This document shows positions 27,621-36,722 of a DNA stretch of 64,000 nt, in pieces (positions within the stretch are counted from its first letter, which is position 1; each line of letters starts with the position of its first letter). Where the stretch lies: positions 868,001-932,000 of the forward strand of contig CAVVHH010000002.1 of NCBI GenBank assembly GCA_963748005.1. Reading direction: 5' to 3'. This DNA comes from CAILZL01 sp963748005 (GTDB lineage: Bacteria; Pseudomonadota; Gammaproteobacteria; Steroidobacterales; Steroidobacteraceae). The notes under the pieces were generated by a model. That model made no database searches and had not been told where the DNA came from. It saw only the letters and a program-made list of their open reading frames with translations. Position numbers and translations under genes: made by a program.

Positions 27621-28367
27621 ATGACCCGCTTCAAAGCTGCACTGACTCATCTGCTGATCAGCACAACGCTGGCCGGCATCGTGATCTGCCTGATCCTGTT
27701 TGGCTGGTATCCCCTGCCCTTCTTCTGGGCATTGGGTGGTCCGATGCTGCTGGGGCTGCTGGTCGGCGTTGACGTGGTGCTCGGGCCGCTGATGACCATG
27801 ATCCTGTTCAATCCGGGCAAGTCGCGCCGCGCCCTTGCCACCGATCTGACGCTAATCGGCATCATCCAGATCAGCGCTCTGGTCTATGGCATCCACTCAG
27901 GCTATATCGGCCGCATGGCGTATGGCGTGTTTGTCGGCGACAGCTTCTATCTGGTTGAAGCCAGCGAGCTTGCGCCAGCCCTTTTACAGAAGGCGCCAGC
28001 GGAATTCCAGCAACTACCATTTGCCAGCCAGCGCATCATCGGTACCGTCGTGCCCGACACAGACCAGGCCAGAAGCGACCTGACTTTCTTCAAGACCGTC
28101 GGCTTGGGCCCGCAGCACATGCCCGAATACTATGTGCCGCTGGATCAGAATCGTGAACAGATCCGGAACGCTGCACTTGCCCGGGATGCATTGCAGAAGC
28201 GCCACCCGACACTGGTGCATGACATCCAGCAGTTGCTGGACACACATCAACTCACCTGGAGTGATGTTGCCGTTCTGCCGTTTGATGTCGACACCGACAC
28301 CTACACCGCAGTAGTGAATCTGCAGGACATGTCGATGCTGAAGGTATTGCGGCAATCGCCGCGCTAG
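27621..28367 (+). CDS. TfpX/TfpZ family type IV pilin accessory protein
   Basis: The 248-residue membrane protein has hydrophobic helices at about residues 8-30, 34-57 and 72-92, followed by a periplasmic domain. The N-terminal run with LFGWYPLPFFWALGG and VDVVLGPLMTMILFNP is diagnostic of TfpX/TfpZ proteins, which assist the assembly or stability of particular type IV pilins and are usually encoded beside the pilin gene. No pilin or pil gene is in this window, so it is an orphan here. The ATG at 27621 directly precedes the first helix. Confidence 0.82.
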   Translation: MTRFKAALTHLLISTTLAGIVICLILFGWYPLPFFWALGGPMLLGLLVGVDVVLGPLMTMILFNPGKSRRALATDLTLIGIIQISALVYGIHSGYIGRMAYGVFVGDSFYLVEASELAPALLQKAPAEFQQLPFASQRIIGTVVPDTDQARSDLTFFKTVGLGPQHMPEYYVPLDQNREQIRNAALARDALQKRHPTLVHDIQQLLDTHQLTWSDVAVLPFDVDTDTYTAVVNLQDMSMLKVLRQSPR

Positions 28368-28379
28368 AGAAAACCTGGA

Positions 28380-28676
28380 TCAGGTTGTCGCGGTGGAAGG
28401 CGCAGCAACCGGAGCAGCAGGCTTGATGCGCGGCCGGGTCTTGCCGACGCGACGTTCATTCAGGCGTTCCACCATGTCACGCACTTCGCCATCAACCTGT
28501 AACTTGTCGCCGCAGCGCATGCCCTTGATCACATTGGTGCCCTGGGCAATGACATACTCATACCAGGTGCCTTCGAGACCGGCAGGCGTGGCCGTACGGG
28601 CAATCGACTCGACTTTATATTCGGCCTCGCGATTGATATCAGCGTCGGCAACGGCGGGCTTCAAGGGTTTTATCAT
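28380..28676 (-). CDS. Conserved small hypothetical protein
   Basis: This is a 98-residue soluble protein without a signal peptide. The central stretch YKVESIARTATPAGLEG, then YEYVIAQGTNVIKGMRCG, has the look of a conserved fold with strong codon bias, while the ends are Pro/Ala-rich (PAAPVAAPS). I do not recognise a named family. It converges with the TfpX/TfpZ gene 12 bases away. Confidence 0.6.
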   Translation of the reverse strand: MIKPLKPAVADADINREAEYKVESIARTATPAGLEGTWYEYVIAQGTNVIKGMRCGDKLQVDGEVRDMVERLNERRVGKTRPRIKPAAPVAAPSTATT

Positions 28677-29111
28677 GGCCCCACCATACCCTGCCAGCGA
28701 GTGGATTGCCCCGAAATCTGCTCGGTCCAGTGGCGCCAGATCGCTGTAGTCGCCAGCGGGTAGAAGCGACCAGCTCTGCTACTGGCTTGATATATATCAG
28801 TTAGTTGCGGCCTTTCGGATGTTACCGTACGGCAAAGCCCGATTTTCAGCAATCAACCACCTCTGCGGCCGGCGCTGCAGCAGAAGGCAGTCTTTGGCAC
28901 TATTTGCGCAGCAGCGTAACCCCCGAAGCCCAGCTCACCCGGTACCGATGCTGATTGCTGATGCTGAAGAAGGCAGACCGATGAATCCAGTCTGCGCGAG
29001 AGACTCACACTCCACTTCGACCACCCCTGATGCTCGCTCTCAATACCCCCTAACCCGGTGCCCGGTACCGTTCGCCCGCCGTTCGCCCGGCACTGATGCA
29101 CCACAGGATGG
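28677..29111. other. 435-base stretch without a recognisable gene
   Basis: Open frames here look like noise. Visible features are a perfect 12-base palindrome TGATATATATCA at 28788-28799 and a tandem pair of the 11-mer CCGTTCGCCCG at 29068-29089, next to the end of the GIY-YIG gene. I see no promoter or RNA gene that I can support. Confidence 0.5.
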
Positions 29112-29675
29112 CTAGATCTTGCGTTTGTTTCGTTTCGTTCCATTTGTGAGTTTCTCCACCCGCTCGCTAAAAATGTCGAGCTTGGAGGCAATGTCTTCAA
29201 GCGTCACATCACGCACATTGTCATCAAGCTCTTGGTCAAACTGTCTGGCACCCTTGAGCGAAGGCCCTTGCTTATTGAGCTTTGGCTCCATCGCCGCTAT
29301 TAAAACTCCTTCAATTTCGTCCAGTACGTCCGCACCAGGCGCGACGTATTTTTTCGCTACCTTGTCGTAATCCGAAAGTTTCTGGTTTCCCTTGTTTACG
29401 CGGCGAAGTCCGAACCACGAAAAATACTCCCAGCGGTTCCACACATGATCACGCGTATGGGTTTTCAATCTTGAGAACAGTGTTGCTCGGCCGTTTCCGG
29501 CTTGGCCTACGTAGACAGGCACAAAATCCTTGTCATAAAGAACATAGATTCCAATCTGCTCGCGGAAATCCACCACTCCATAACTGCGGTGACGACCCAA
29601 TAGCGTCCCCTTGTTTCCGCCAGCACCGAGATGGACGTATTTCCTTTCCCATAACAATCCATAGGTCATAATCAC
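29112..29675 (-). CDS. GIY-YIG nuclease family protein
   Basis: The 187-residue protein has a GIY-YIG nuclease core: GIYVLYDK (residues about 42-49), VYVGQAG (about 54-60), then SRLKTHTRDH with the conserved Arg, and EPKLNKQG with the family Glu and Asn. The core is followed by a C-terminal coiled-coil-like tail rich in Lys. Freestanding proteins of this kind occur in defence islands and as DNA repair nucleases; a role in transfer or defence is possible but unproven. Codon use is AT-richer than the neighbours. The start may be GTG 29675 or ATG 29669. Confidence 0.8.
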   Translation of the reverse strand: MIMTYGLLWERKYVHLGAGGNKGTLLGRHRSYGVVDFREQIGIYVLYDKDFVPVYVGQAGNGRATLFSRLKTHTRDHVWNRWEYFSWFGLRRVNKGNQKLSDYDKVAKKYVAPGADVLDEIEGVLIAAMEPKLNKQGPSLKGARQFDQELDDNVRDVTLEDIASKLDIFSERVEKLTNGTKRNKRKI

Positions 29676-29798
29676 GCGAGAATTCTCCGTGGTGTCTAAT
29701 GTGTTTTATACATCATGGCTTTGAAAGATAACACCAGTACTAACAGAGCTCTTCATAGCCTGAGCAAGCTCACTGTCTGAGCGAGCACATCCCTTACC

Positions 29799-32700
29799 TC
29801 ACTGCTTGCTCAATCTCCGGTAGTACTCAGCCACCGCATCCTCATAGTCGGCAGGCACCGGTTCAGCGACTGCGCTGCGCACAGTCTGTTTGCCATTGGT
29901 CTTGCGCTCATTGGCGCGTGCCAGGCGCAGCTCCAGTTGCTCCGTCAACGCCAGCGCGGTGGATTCGTCGCCGCTGCGCAGGCCGGTGTCGTTGCCATTC
30001 ATGCGCATGGCTTCAAGCTGCCGCGTCAGATCCTGCAGCTGCTGTGCTTCGACCGGACTCAGGCGACCACGCTGCGCAAGTTCGTTGATCGCGGCGCGTG
30101 CATCCTGAATCGTGTTGTTGAAATTGCCGCGCAGGTTGGGCAACCGGTTATTGGGATCGTAATTGTAGTTGCCGCCCCATGAACCCCAGCCGCCATCGTT
30201 TGCGCCGCCAAAGTTGCCACCCACCTGGCCACCACGCTGACCACCGGTTTGACCCGCCTGCCCGCCCTGCGCACCGCCCTGATTGCCGGCTTGTTGCTGT
30301 CCCTGGCCCTGACCCTGCCCTTGGCTCTGGTTTTGGCTTTGACCTTGACCAGCAGACTGCTGCGAACCGTTCTGACCACTGCCCTGCTGATTGCCGTTCT
30401 GCGCATTGGCTGACTGATTCGAACCTTGGCTACCGGGTTGATTGCCACGCTGGTTGCCAGACTGATTTCCGCCTTGATTGCCGTTCTGTCCAGCACGCTG
30501 TTCATTGGTGAGCTGCCGGTTCAATTGCTCCAGTTGCTGCCGCAATGCGCGCACCTGCGCCACGGCTTCATCGGCCTTGTCGTCCCTGGCGCCTGTACCG
30601 GCGCCTTGTGAGGCAGCCTGACGCAGATCATCGCGAAGTCCGCGCAACGTGTCGGTTACCAGGCTCTCGCTGGCCACCACGAACGACGCGGCGCCGCGTT
30701 CGATGTAAGAAGCCGCCACCGACATGCGTTGATCGATCTTGTTGTCGTCCAGATCTTTTCCGGCGCTGGCAATCTGCTCCACTGTCTGCGGCGCTTCTTC
30801 CTTGAGATTGCGCTGCGCATTCACCATGTCGCGGCGCAATGTCTGCAATCGGCCTGAGAGAGCGCGCTTGTCTTCGGCGAGCTGCTTTTCCTGCGGCGTC
30901 AGGCTTTGCCGGCCGGTATCACCACCAGCCTGCTGCTGGTCGCGCAGTTGCTTGACCGTCTCCTGCAGCTTGCGATCGAACTGCGCCTGCTCCTCATACA
31001 AACGACTGGCCTGCTCGGACAAGCTGTTCAGCGAGTTCTGCTGTGCCTGTTGTTGACCACGCGCCACAGCATCGCTGGCGCCGCTGAGCTGGCGCTGTGC
31101 TTCGGCAGCCGCACGCTGTGCACGGGCGCGCTCCGTGGCGTCATTGCCATTACGCATGGCATTGGCGGATTCATCCATGGCGCGAATTGCACTCTGCAGG
31201 CGCTGTTGCAATTCCTGTGTATTGCCGGCTTGTCCGGACTGTCCTGATTGGCCCGATTGCTGGCCTGACTGTTGCCCCGACTGACCGGACTGCTGGCCTT
31301 GCTGGCCGCTCTGTTGACCGCCCTGCTGGCTGTTCTGCTGATTGGCTTGCGCCTGTTGCTGCGCCTGCATGTTCTGCAACTGACGCTGCAACTGTTCGGC
31401 TTCACGCTTCAGCGATTCCTGCTGCCAGCGTTGTTCCTGGGTGAGCTGCTGCTGTTGCCTGGCGCTGTTGGCCAGCTGTTGCTGGCGGCGCGCCAGTTCC
31501 TTCAGCTTCTGCTCCAGCTCATCCTGGCTCTGGTTCTGTTGTTCCGGTGAAGCGTTGTTACGCGATTCGTACTGGTTCTTGTTGAGATCCATCTCCAGCT
31601 CGTAGATCTGCGCCATATCGCGGCTGTCCTGCTGGCCGCCGCCACCGCCACCACCCTGCTGTTGTTGCTGCACCTGGATGTCATTGAACACCGCTTCGGC
31701 ACGCAGGATGTATTGCAGCGCCTGCTGCTCGGGCTGAATGGCTTCATCCAGCTCCACCTGGGCGAGGCTCTTTGCCGCCGGCGTCATCGCAGTAATGGCC
31801 TGCTTGATGTTGGCGGCGAACTCCGCGGCCTGCGCATCGGTGGTATCCAGTTCGCGCGCCTGCATGCGCTGCGCCAGCGAAGTGGCCTGCGCCGCCAGTT
31901 TGGTCTGCAGCTCGGCAAGCAGCCGGGAGTTGTCTTCGATCTTGTCCTTGTCCGCGCTTTTCTCATCCTGTTCGCGAATAAGGTTCCAGGTGGAGACGAT
32001 GATTTCGCGCTGCCGCTGCGAGATTTCACCCTGCTCGTTGCCACCGCCGCCGCCCCCGCCACCACCGCCGGCTTGTTGCGATTGCGAGAAGCGCTTGTCG
32101 AATGGGCGCACGTCGATGAAGAACATGTCGGTGCGCACCGTGCTGGTGTGATCCTTTGCCACTGCGTAGTAACTGATCAGATCACCGGGTTTGAGCGGCT
32201 CGGTTTCACCCAGCGATTCCAGGGCAAACACATGATCGTCCGACACGCTCTGCTTGTTGGCGGGAACGTTTACCGTCTGCCACTTGGCACCATTCACCGC
32301 GTAGTGCAGTTCGACGGCATTCAGACCGTAGTCGTCGCGCGCATCGATATGCGCTGTAACTTCTTCAATGCTGCTGGCGCCATAGTCACGTCCCGGACGC
32401 ACCACCTTGATTTCCGGCTTGGCGTCGTCCACCACGCGAATGAAGTAGTCATCGCTCAGACGCACGTTTTCACCGGCCACGCGTGCGGCCAGATAGTAGC
32501 GCCCCGGTTTCTGCACTGAAAAATTCGTCTTGCCCCGCGCGCCCTCGGTCGCGACCGCCTTGGGCTCATCATTCAGCACCAGCTGGGTGTCCGGCAGCGG
32601 TGCATCGGCGCTGACCTCCACTTCGACCTGCGTGTCTTTCAATGTGCTGATATCGCCGCCCGGATCTTCCACCTGCGGCTTGCGACCGGTCCACCTGGGG

Positions 32701-33560
32701 AAGGTATAGGTGAGCTTGAGATTGTTGATGTTGGGCAGGTCCACCACATTGATGCTGTAGTCGGGACTGCGTACACCCGCTGCCGCCACGTAGTACTTCA
32801 GAACCTCGCGTACCGAGAAGAAGGTGAAGGCGAAACCTTCATCGGCGCGTGTCATGGCCACTTGCTGCCACTGGTCGCTGTCGCCCATTTGCACATACAC
32901 CGTGGCTGCACTGGGCGCGAAGCCCTGCATCTGCGCCAGCACCGGCACGTTGCCGCCACGCCGCACCGCCTGATCGCCCGGCTTGACCAGAATGCTTTGT
33001 GCCGGCTTGAGATTCGATACCGCCCAGCCGGCCCACAGATAACGCGTGCCGTAACTCCACAAGCCCGGACCTGCAATGGCCAGCCACAGCAGCGTGATGA
33101 CCGAAGCACTGGCGACGATCAATGGCAGACCCAGCTCGCGTCGCTTGATGGTCTCTTCCACCGGATGCTGATTGGCCACTTTCAGCGTGTCTTCGGCCAG
33201 CAGTTCCGTCAGTGGATTGTTGTGCTCGCGCGCCTGATTGAATGCCTCGATGCGGCCCTGAAAATCCGGCGTACGTTTTTCAATTTCATGCGCACGATCA
33301 CGCTGCAGTTTGCGCAACGGCAACACCAGCAGCCATAACACCAGCGACACCACCGCCAGCAGCATCAGGGCACGCGTGGTGTTGATGACCCAGGCGCCGA
33401 AGCCCTGGCGCATCGAGAAATACACGCCCAACACCGTAATCAGCAGTACGGCCAGGCCCAGTGCCGCAGCAGCTATGACATAGCGCAGGCGTTTGAAGCG
33501 AACGCCCAGTGCGTCCAGATACTCTTCAAGACGATGGATTGGTGAACCGGATGTATTCAT
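29799..33560 (-). CDS. DUF4175 family giant membrane protein
   Basis: The 1253-residue protein has two N-terminal membrane helices (about residues 25-50, 60-80) and a third near 155-172. A large periplasmic beta-rich region reaches about 510, followed by long Gln-rich coiled coils. Low-complexity blocks include runs of glycine near 505 and 650 and a Gly/Gln/Asn/Ser segment at about 1023-1130. The C-terminal 120 residues are again ordered. DUF4175 proteins are found beside MoxR and VWA genes; their biochemical role is unknown. The gene overlaps the upstream BatA-type gene by 4 bases (ATGA) and ends the seven-gene run. Confidence 0.88.
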   Translation of the reverse strand: MNTSGSPIHRLEEYLDALGVRFKRLRYVIAAAALGLAVLLITVLGVYFSMRQGFGAWVINTTRALMLLAVVSLVLWLLVLPLRKLQRDRAHEIEKRTPDFQGRIEAFNQAREHNNPLTELLAEDTLKVANQHPVEETIKRRELGLPLIVASASVITLLWLAIAGPGLWSYGTRYLWAGWAVSNLKPAQSILVKPGDQAVRRGGNVPVLAQMQGFAPSAATVYVQMGDSDQWQQVAMTRADEGFAFTFFSVREVLKYYVAAAGVRSPDYSINVVDLPNINNLKLTYTFPRWTGRKPQVEDPGGDISTLKDTQVEVEVSADAPLPDTQLVLNDEPKAVATEGARGKTNFSVQKPGRYYLAARVAGENVRLSDDYFIRVVDDAKPEIKVVRPGRDYGASSIEEVTAHIDARDDYGLNAVELHYAVNGAKWQTVNVPANKQSVSDDHVFALESLGETEPLKPGDLISYYAVAKDHTSTVRTDMFFIDVRPFDKRFSQSQQAGGGGGGGGGGNEQGEISQRQREIIVSTWNLIREQDEKSADKDKIEDNSRLLAELQTKLAAQATSLAQRMQARELDTTDAQAAEFAANIKQAITAMTPAAKSLAQVELDEAIQPEQQALQYILRAEAVFNDIQVQQQQQGGGGGGGQQDSRDMAQIYELEMDLNKNQYESRNNASPEQQNQSQDELEQKLKELARRQQQLANSARQQQQLTQEQRWQQESLKREAEQLQRQLQNMQAQQQAQANQQNSQQGGQQSGQQGQQSGQSGQQSGQQSGQSGQSGQAGNTQELQQRLQSAIRAMDESANAMRNGNDATERARAQRAAAEAQRQLSGASDAVARGQQQAQQNSLNSLSEQASRLYEEQAQFDRKLQETVKQLRDQQQAGGDTGRQSLTPQEKQLAEDKRALSGRLQTLRRDMVNAQRNLKEEAPQTVEQIASAGKDLDDNKIDQRMSVAASYIERGAASFVVASESLVTDTLRGLRDDLRQAASQGAGTGARDDKADEAVAQVRALRQQLEQLNRQLTNEQRAGQNGNQGGNQSGNQRGNQPGSQGSNQSANAQNGNQQGSGQNGSQQSAGQGQSQNQSQGQGQGQGQQQAGNQGGAQGGQAGQTGGQRGGQVGGNFGGANDGGWGSWGGNYNYDPNNRLPNLRGNFNNTIQDARAAINELAQRGRLSPVEAQQLQDLTRQLEAMRMNGNDTGLRSGDESTALALTEQLELRLARANERKTNGKQTVRSAVAEPVPADYEDAVAEYYRRLSKQ

Positions 33561-35569
33561 GTCGGCGTCTCAACGCGTCGGAAGACATAGGTATTGCCCA
33601 GCAGGGATTCAACCAGCACCGCCAGTGTCAGCAGCACCAGCAACAGATGCCACAACTCCAGGCCATTGGGTTTGGTCGCCGCCGCTGCCGCAGTGCTGGT
33701 CGCCAGATCCTGACGCTGCGCCGCCAGCGATGCGCGCCAGTTGCTGATTTCATCGTCACTAATGGGCATCAGATTGGATTCATCCGGTACAGCATTCACC
33801 GCCACCAGCGAACTGCCGGCGGCCGTCACCACTTCATAAAAACCCTGCGTGTCGAGCTTCACGCTACGCGCACGCTGCGAATCCGACAAGGACAGCAGAT
33901 TTCTGCCTTGCGGATCAATAACCTGCCCGGCCGCCGCAGCCTGATCCAGCGGCAGAGTGGCGCCGACGCGCTGTTCGCGCTTGAGCAGGGTTTCACCGGC
34001 CAGATACCGCGCCGCCTCGGTCAGAAAGCTGACAAACACCGGTTGCACCGGCAGATCGTTCCAGGTGTTGTCCAGGCCCGACGTCAACAACAGGATGCGC
34101 CCCTGACCATGGCGCTGCTCGAGCAACAGTGGCGCGCCATTATCCAGTTGCACCAGCGCACGCGAATTCTGATCCGGCGTCACCGGCAGATAACGGGTGA
34201 GATTCACTGCGCGAAACCCGGCGGAACGGTTCAATGCCGGATGATTGACATCCACATTGCCCACGCTCAGACGCTCGCCCTGCTGATCGGCACGCAATGT
34301 GCCGATTGGCAAATTGACCAGTGGCAGCGTCTTGAGCAGCAAGGCGCGCTCGCCCACCGCTGCGAACACGGCCCCGCCGTTCTGCACATACTTGTCCAGT
34401 GCCGCAGCCAGCGAATCGTTCAGTGCGCCCAGATCGTCGATGAGCACAAAGCCGTAGCGTTCCAGCGTGCGCGCATCGAATTGCTCCAGCCGCGCCGGTT
34501 GCAAAGCATAACGTGAGCCGGCTGCAACGAATGCCGCATCGAGATATTTGCCGGGCAGCGCCGCGGGATTGACCGACAGGAACGGCACCGGCTGACCGAC
34601 ACTGTTCTCCAGCACGGTATGAAACACGTCATCCGCCGCCAGGGTATCAGGCGTTTTGATGCGTGCTTCGATTTTGTTGGTACCGGTGTTGAGCGCAACC
34701 TTGTTGAACCCGAATATTGCGACACCGGAAGCGGGCACCTGCTTGCCAAGCTCACCGCGCGGTGAACCGTTCACAACCAGCTGCACGGTGATGTTTTGCG
34801 GATCGCTGTTGAAACCCTGTACCGTGACTTCAATGCCATCGCCGGTACGCATCACACTGCTCACGGCCCAATTCGGTTGAATACCGTTGCTGACATTGTG
34901 GAGCTCAACTTCCGTCACGCGACCGTTGATGCTGCGCGGCATCAGCTCACCGAACTGTGCCGGCAAAGCGCTTTGCTGGAAATCGCTGATCACATGCGCG
35001 ACGGTGGCCTGCAGCTCTTCAGTCAGCAGGGCCTCCAGGCCATTCATCATGGCGCCGTACTGCAACTGGCCTGCACCCGGCTGCAGTTTCTGCAACGTGC
35101 CCAGCAACTTGTTCTTGCCGTCGGCTGTGCCATTCACCGGTCCAGCCATTAACTGCAACTCATCACTGGCAGCGATCAGCTCCAACCGGTCGGCAGGACC
35201 TGCGGCAGCAATGATGTCCTGGGCCTGTTTGAGCGCTGCCGGCCAGCGCCCGCCTTGCTGCATGGACATGGAACTGTCCAGCAACAACACGTGCAGCTTT
35301 GCCTGTGCGCCGACCAGGGCAGCTGGTGGTTGCGTCCACATCGGCTTGGCAAACGCGAACGCCAACAGACACAGCAACAGAATTCGCAGCGCCAGCAGCA
35401 ACCAGTAACGCAGCCGCTTCTGGATATGCACACGCCGTTCGGCCTGCAGCAACAACATGGTCGAACTGAAGGCCTGGCGTTTGGGCGTTTCCGTCTGCAG
35501 GCGATGCAGCCAGATGGGCAGCGCGATGGCTGCAGCACCAAACAGGAAGAATGGCGCGAGCCAGCTCAT
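33557..35569 (-). CDS. BatA-domain / VWA membrane protein
   Basis: The 670-residue protein begins with the BatA N-terminal region: a helix at about 3-22 with the hallmark IALPIWLHRLQ, and a second helix at about 55-75. A von Willebrand A domain follows with the metal-binding motif DSSMS at residues 98-102. The rest is extracytoplasmic with a class I amidotransferase-like fold and a C-terminal helix (about 638-660). BatA-type VWA proteins work with MoxR ATPases and DUF58 proteins in membrane protein maturation or stress tolerance. It is the sixth gene in the run. Confidence 0.87.
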   Translation of the reverse strand: MSWLAPFFLFGAAAIALPIWLHRLQTETPKRQAFSSTMLLLQAERRVHIQKRLRYWLLLALRILLLCLLAFAFAKPMWTQPPAALVGAQAKLHVLLLDSSMSMQQGGRWPAALKQAQDIIAAAGPADRLELIAASDELQLMAGPVNGTADGKNKLLGTLQKLQPGAGQLQYGAMMNGLEALLTEELQATVAHVISDFQQSALPAQFGELMPRSINGRVTEVELHNVSNGIQPNWAVSSVMRTGDGIEVTVQGFNSDPQNITVQLVVNGSPRGELGKQVPASGVAIFGFNKVALNTGTNKIEARIKTPDTLAADDVFHTVLENSVGQPVPFLSVNPAALPGKYLDAAFVAAGSRYALQPARLEQFDARTLERYGFVLIDDLGALNDSLAAALDKYVQNGGAVFAAVGERALLLKTLPLVNLPIGTLRADQQGERLSVGNVDVNHPALNRSAGFRAVNLTRYLPVTPDQNSRALVQLDNGAPLLLEQRHGQGRILLLTSGLDNTWNDLPVQPVFVSFLTEAARYLAGETLLKREQRVGATLPLDQAAAAGQVIDPQGRNLLSLSDSQRARSVKLDTQGFYEVVTAAGSSLVAVNAVPDESNLMPISDDEISNWRASLAAQRQDLATSTAAAAATKPNGLELWHLLLVLLTLAVLVESLLGNTYVFRRVETPT

Positions 35570-35604
35570 TGCACTGCTCCATTTGCAAGCTGCACAAATC
35601 TACC

Positions 35605-35639
35605 CCCTCTCCCTGAGGGAGAGGGTTGGGGTGAGGGTA
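35605..35639. repeat. Palindromic repeat CCCTCTCCC-TGA-GGGAGAGGG plus tail
   Basis: A perfect 9+9 base hairpin with loop TGA is followed by TTGGGGTGAGGGT. The same unit occurs at 37758-37790 (inverted), 41051-41084 and 41150-41183. It resembles the REP-like repeats common in proteobacterial genomes. All four copies in the window lie inside the MoxR/VWA gene run. Confidence 0.75.
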
Positions 35640-35670
35640 TTGAATAAATGCAACATTGCTGCCCCTCACC

Positions 35671-35760
35671 CGTGCTACGCACGACCTTTGTTGTCGGACT
35701 CTCCTGTCCGACACCCTGTGGGCGAGCTTTGCTCGACCAAATTCGTTCCAGACGAATTTG
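35671..35760. repeat. Block of four consecutive perfect hairpins
   Basis: In 90 bases there are CGTGC-TAC-GCACG (35671), GTCGGAC-N6-GTCCGAC (35693), CGAGC-TTT-GCTCG (35723) and CAAATTCGT-N5-ACGAATTTG (35738), with stems of 5, 7, 5 and 9 bases. With the palindromic repeat just before, the whole DUF58-BatA gap is structured. It is probably a compound interspersed repeat; it could also modulate expression within the operon. Confidence 0.6.
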
Positions 35761-35807
35761 TCCCGCGAGTGGAGAGGTGAAGATCAGCCTGTTCAAGCGT
35801 CGGCCAC

Positions 35808-36719
35808 TCATCGTCGCTTCTGCCTGAAAAGGAAGTAATTTCGCAGCGGGACATCCAGCGACTCGCTGGTGTTCAGCAGTACATAGTCGACACCGGCTTT
35901 CGCAGCGGCTTCGCGCAAACTTTGAATGTGCGCCTGCATACGCGCCGGGTACTGTTCGCGCATTTCATTTGGCGATACCTCCACCGTCTGTCCGGTCTCC
36001 ATGTCTTCCAGCAAGGTCGATTCGCTGAATACCGGGTCCAGCTCCTGCGGATCGAGCAAGTGAAACAGGATCACGTCCTGACCCTGGAAGGCCAGTGGCC
36101 GCACCGCATCGAGCATGGTTTGCGGATTGCAGTAGAAGTCTGAAATCACCGCCACCATGCCACGTCGCTGCACATGCTCGCGAAACCGCGAGAACGGCGC
36201 ATTGAGATCCGTGTGGCTCTCTGGCTGCGCACGATCAATCAAATGCAGTACCGCAGGCAGCTGACCACTGCGACTGGACGGTGGACGAAAGTCGCGCACA
36301 CCATCGCTGAAAGTCATGGTGCCGATGGCATCGTGCTGATGCGATGCCAGATAGGCGAGACTGGCCGCGAGAATCTGGCCATAGCGGAATTTCTTCATCC
36401 GGCCTTCGCTGCCAAACGCCATGGAGGCGCTGGCATCCAGCAGGATCATCAGATGACTGTTGGTTTCGCCGAGGAAGCGCTTGATGTAGGTGCGCTCGGT
36501 GCGGCTGTACACATTCCAGTCGATGAACCGCGGATCATCACCTTCGGTGTAAGGGCGGTATTCGGCGAACTCCTGACTGAAACCGAAGAACGGCGAACGA
36601 TGCAATCCCATCAACGCGCCATTCACAGCCGCACGTGCAATCAATTCCAGATTGGACAGACTGGCCAGCACCTCGGGCTGGAGCAGTTGATTGGAATTGA
36701 TTTGTGGTACGGCGGGCAT
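35808..36719 (-). CDS. DUF58 domain protein
   Basis: The 303-residue cytoplasmic protein has the DUF58 hallmark YRPYTEGDDPRFIDWNVYSR (residues about 53-72) and a degenerate VWA-like domain with LLDASASM near 93-100. DUF58 proteins are encoded directly after MoxR ATPases and are thought to act as their adaptors or substrates. Here the ATG lies 3 bases downstream of the moxR stop region, so the two are surely co-translated. No membrane helix is seen. Confidence 0.92.
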   Translation of the reverse strand: MPAVPQINSNQLLQPEVLASLSNLELIARAAVNGALMGLHRSPFFGFSQEFAEYRPYTEGDDPRFIDWNVYSRTERTYIKRFLGETNSHLMILLDASASMAFGSEGRMKKFRYGQILAASLAYLASHQHDAIGTMTFSDGVRDFRPPSSRSGQLPAVLHLIDRAQPESHTDLNAPFSRFREHVQRRGMVAVISDFYCNPQTMLDAVRPLAFQGQDVILFHLLDPQELDPVFSESTLLEDMETGQTVEVSPNEMREQYPARMQAHIQSLREAAAKAGVDYVLLNTSESLDVPLRNYFLFRQKRR

Positions 36720-36722
36720 GGG

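Noticed and set aside
30171..31370. Short repeated DNA motifs that could suggest a CRISPR or satellite array
   Set aside because: They are codons for Gln, Gly, Asn and Ser runs inside the DUF4175 reading frame, without regular repeat-spacer spacing.
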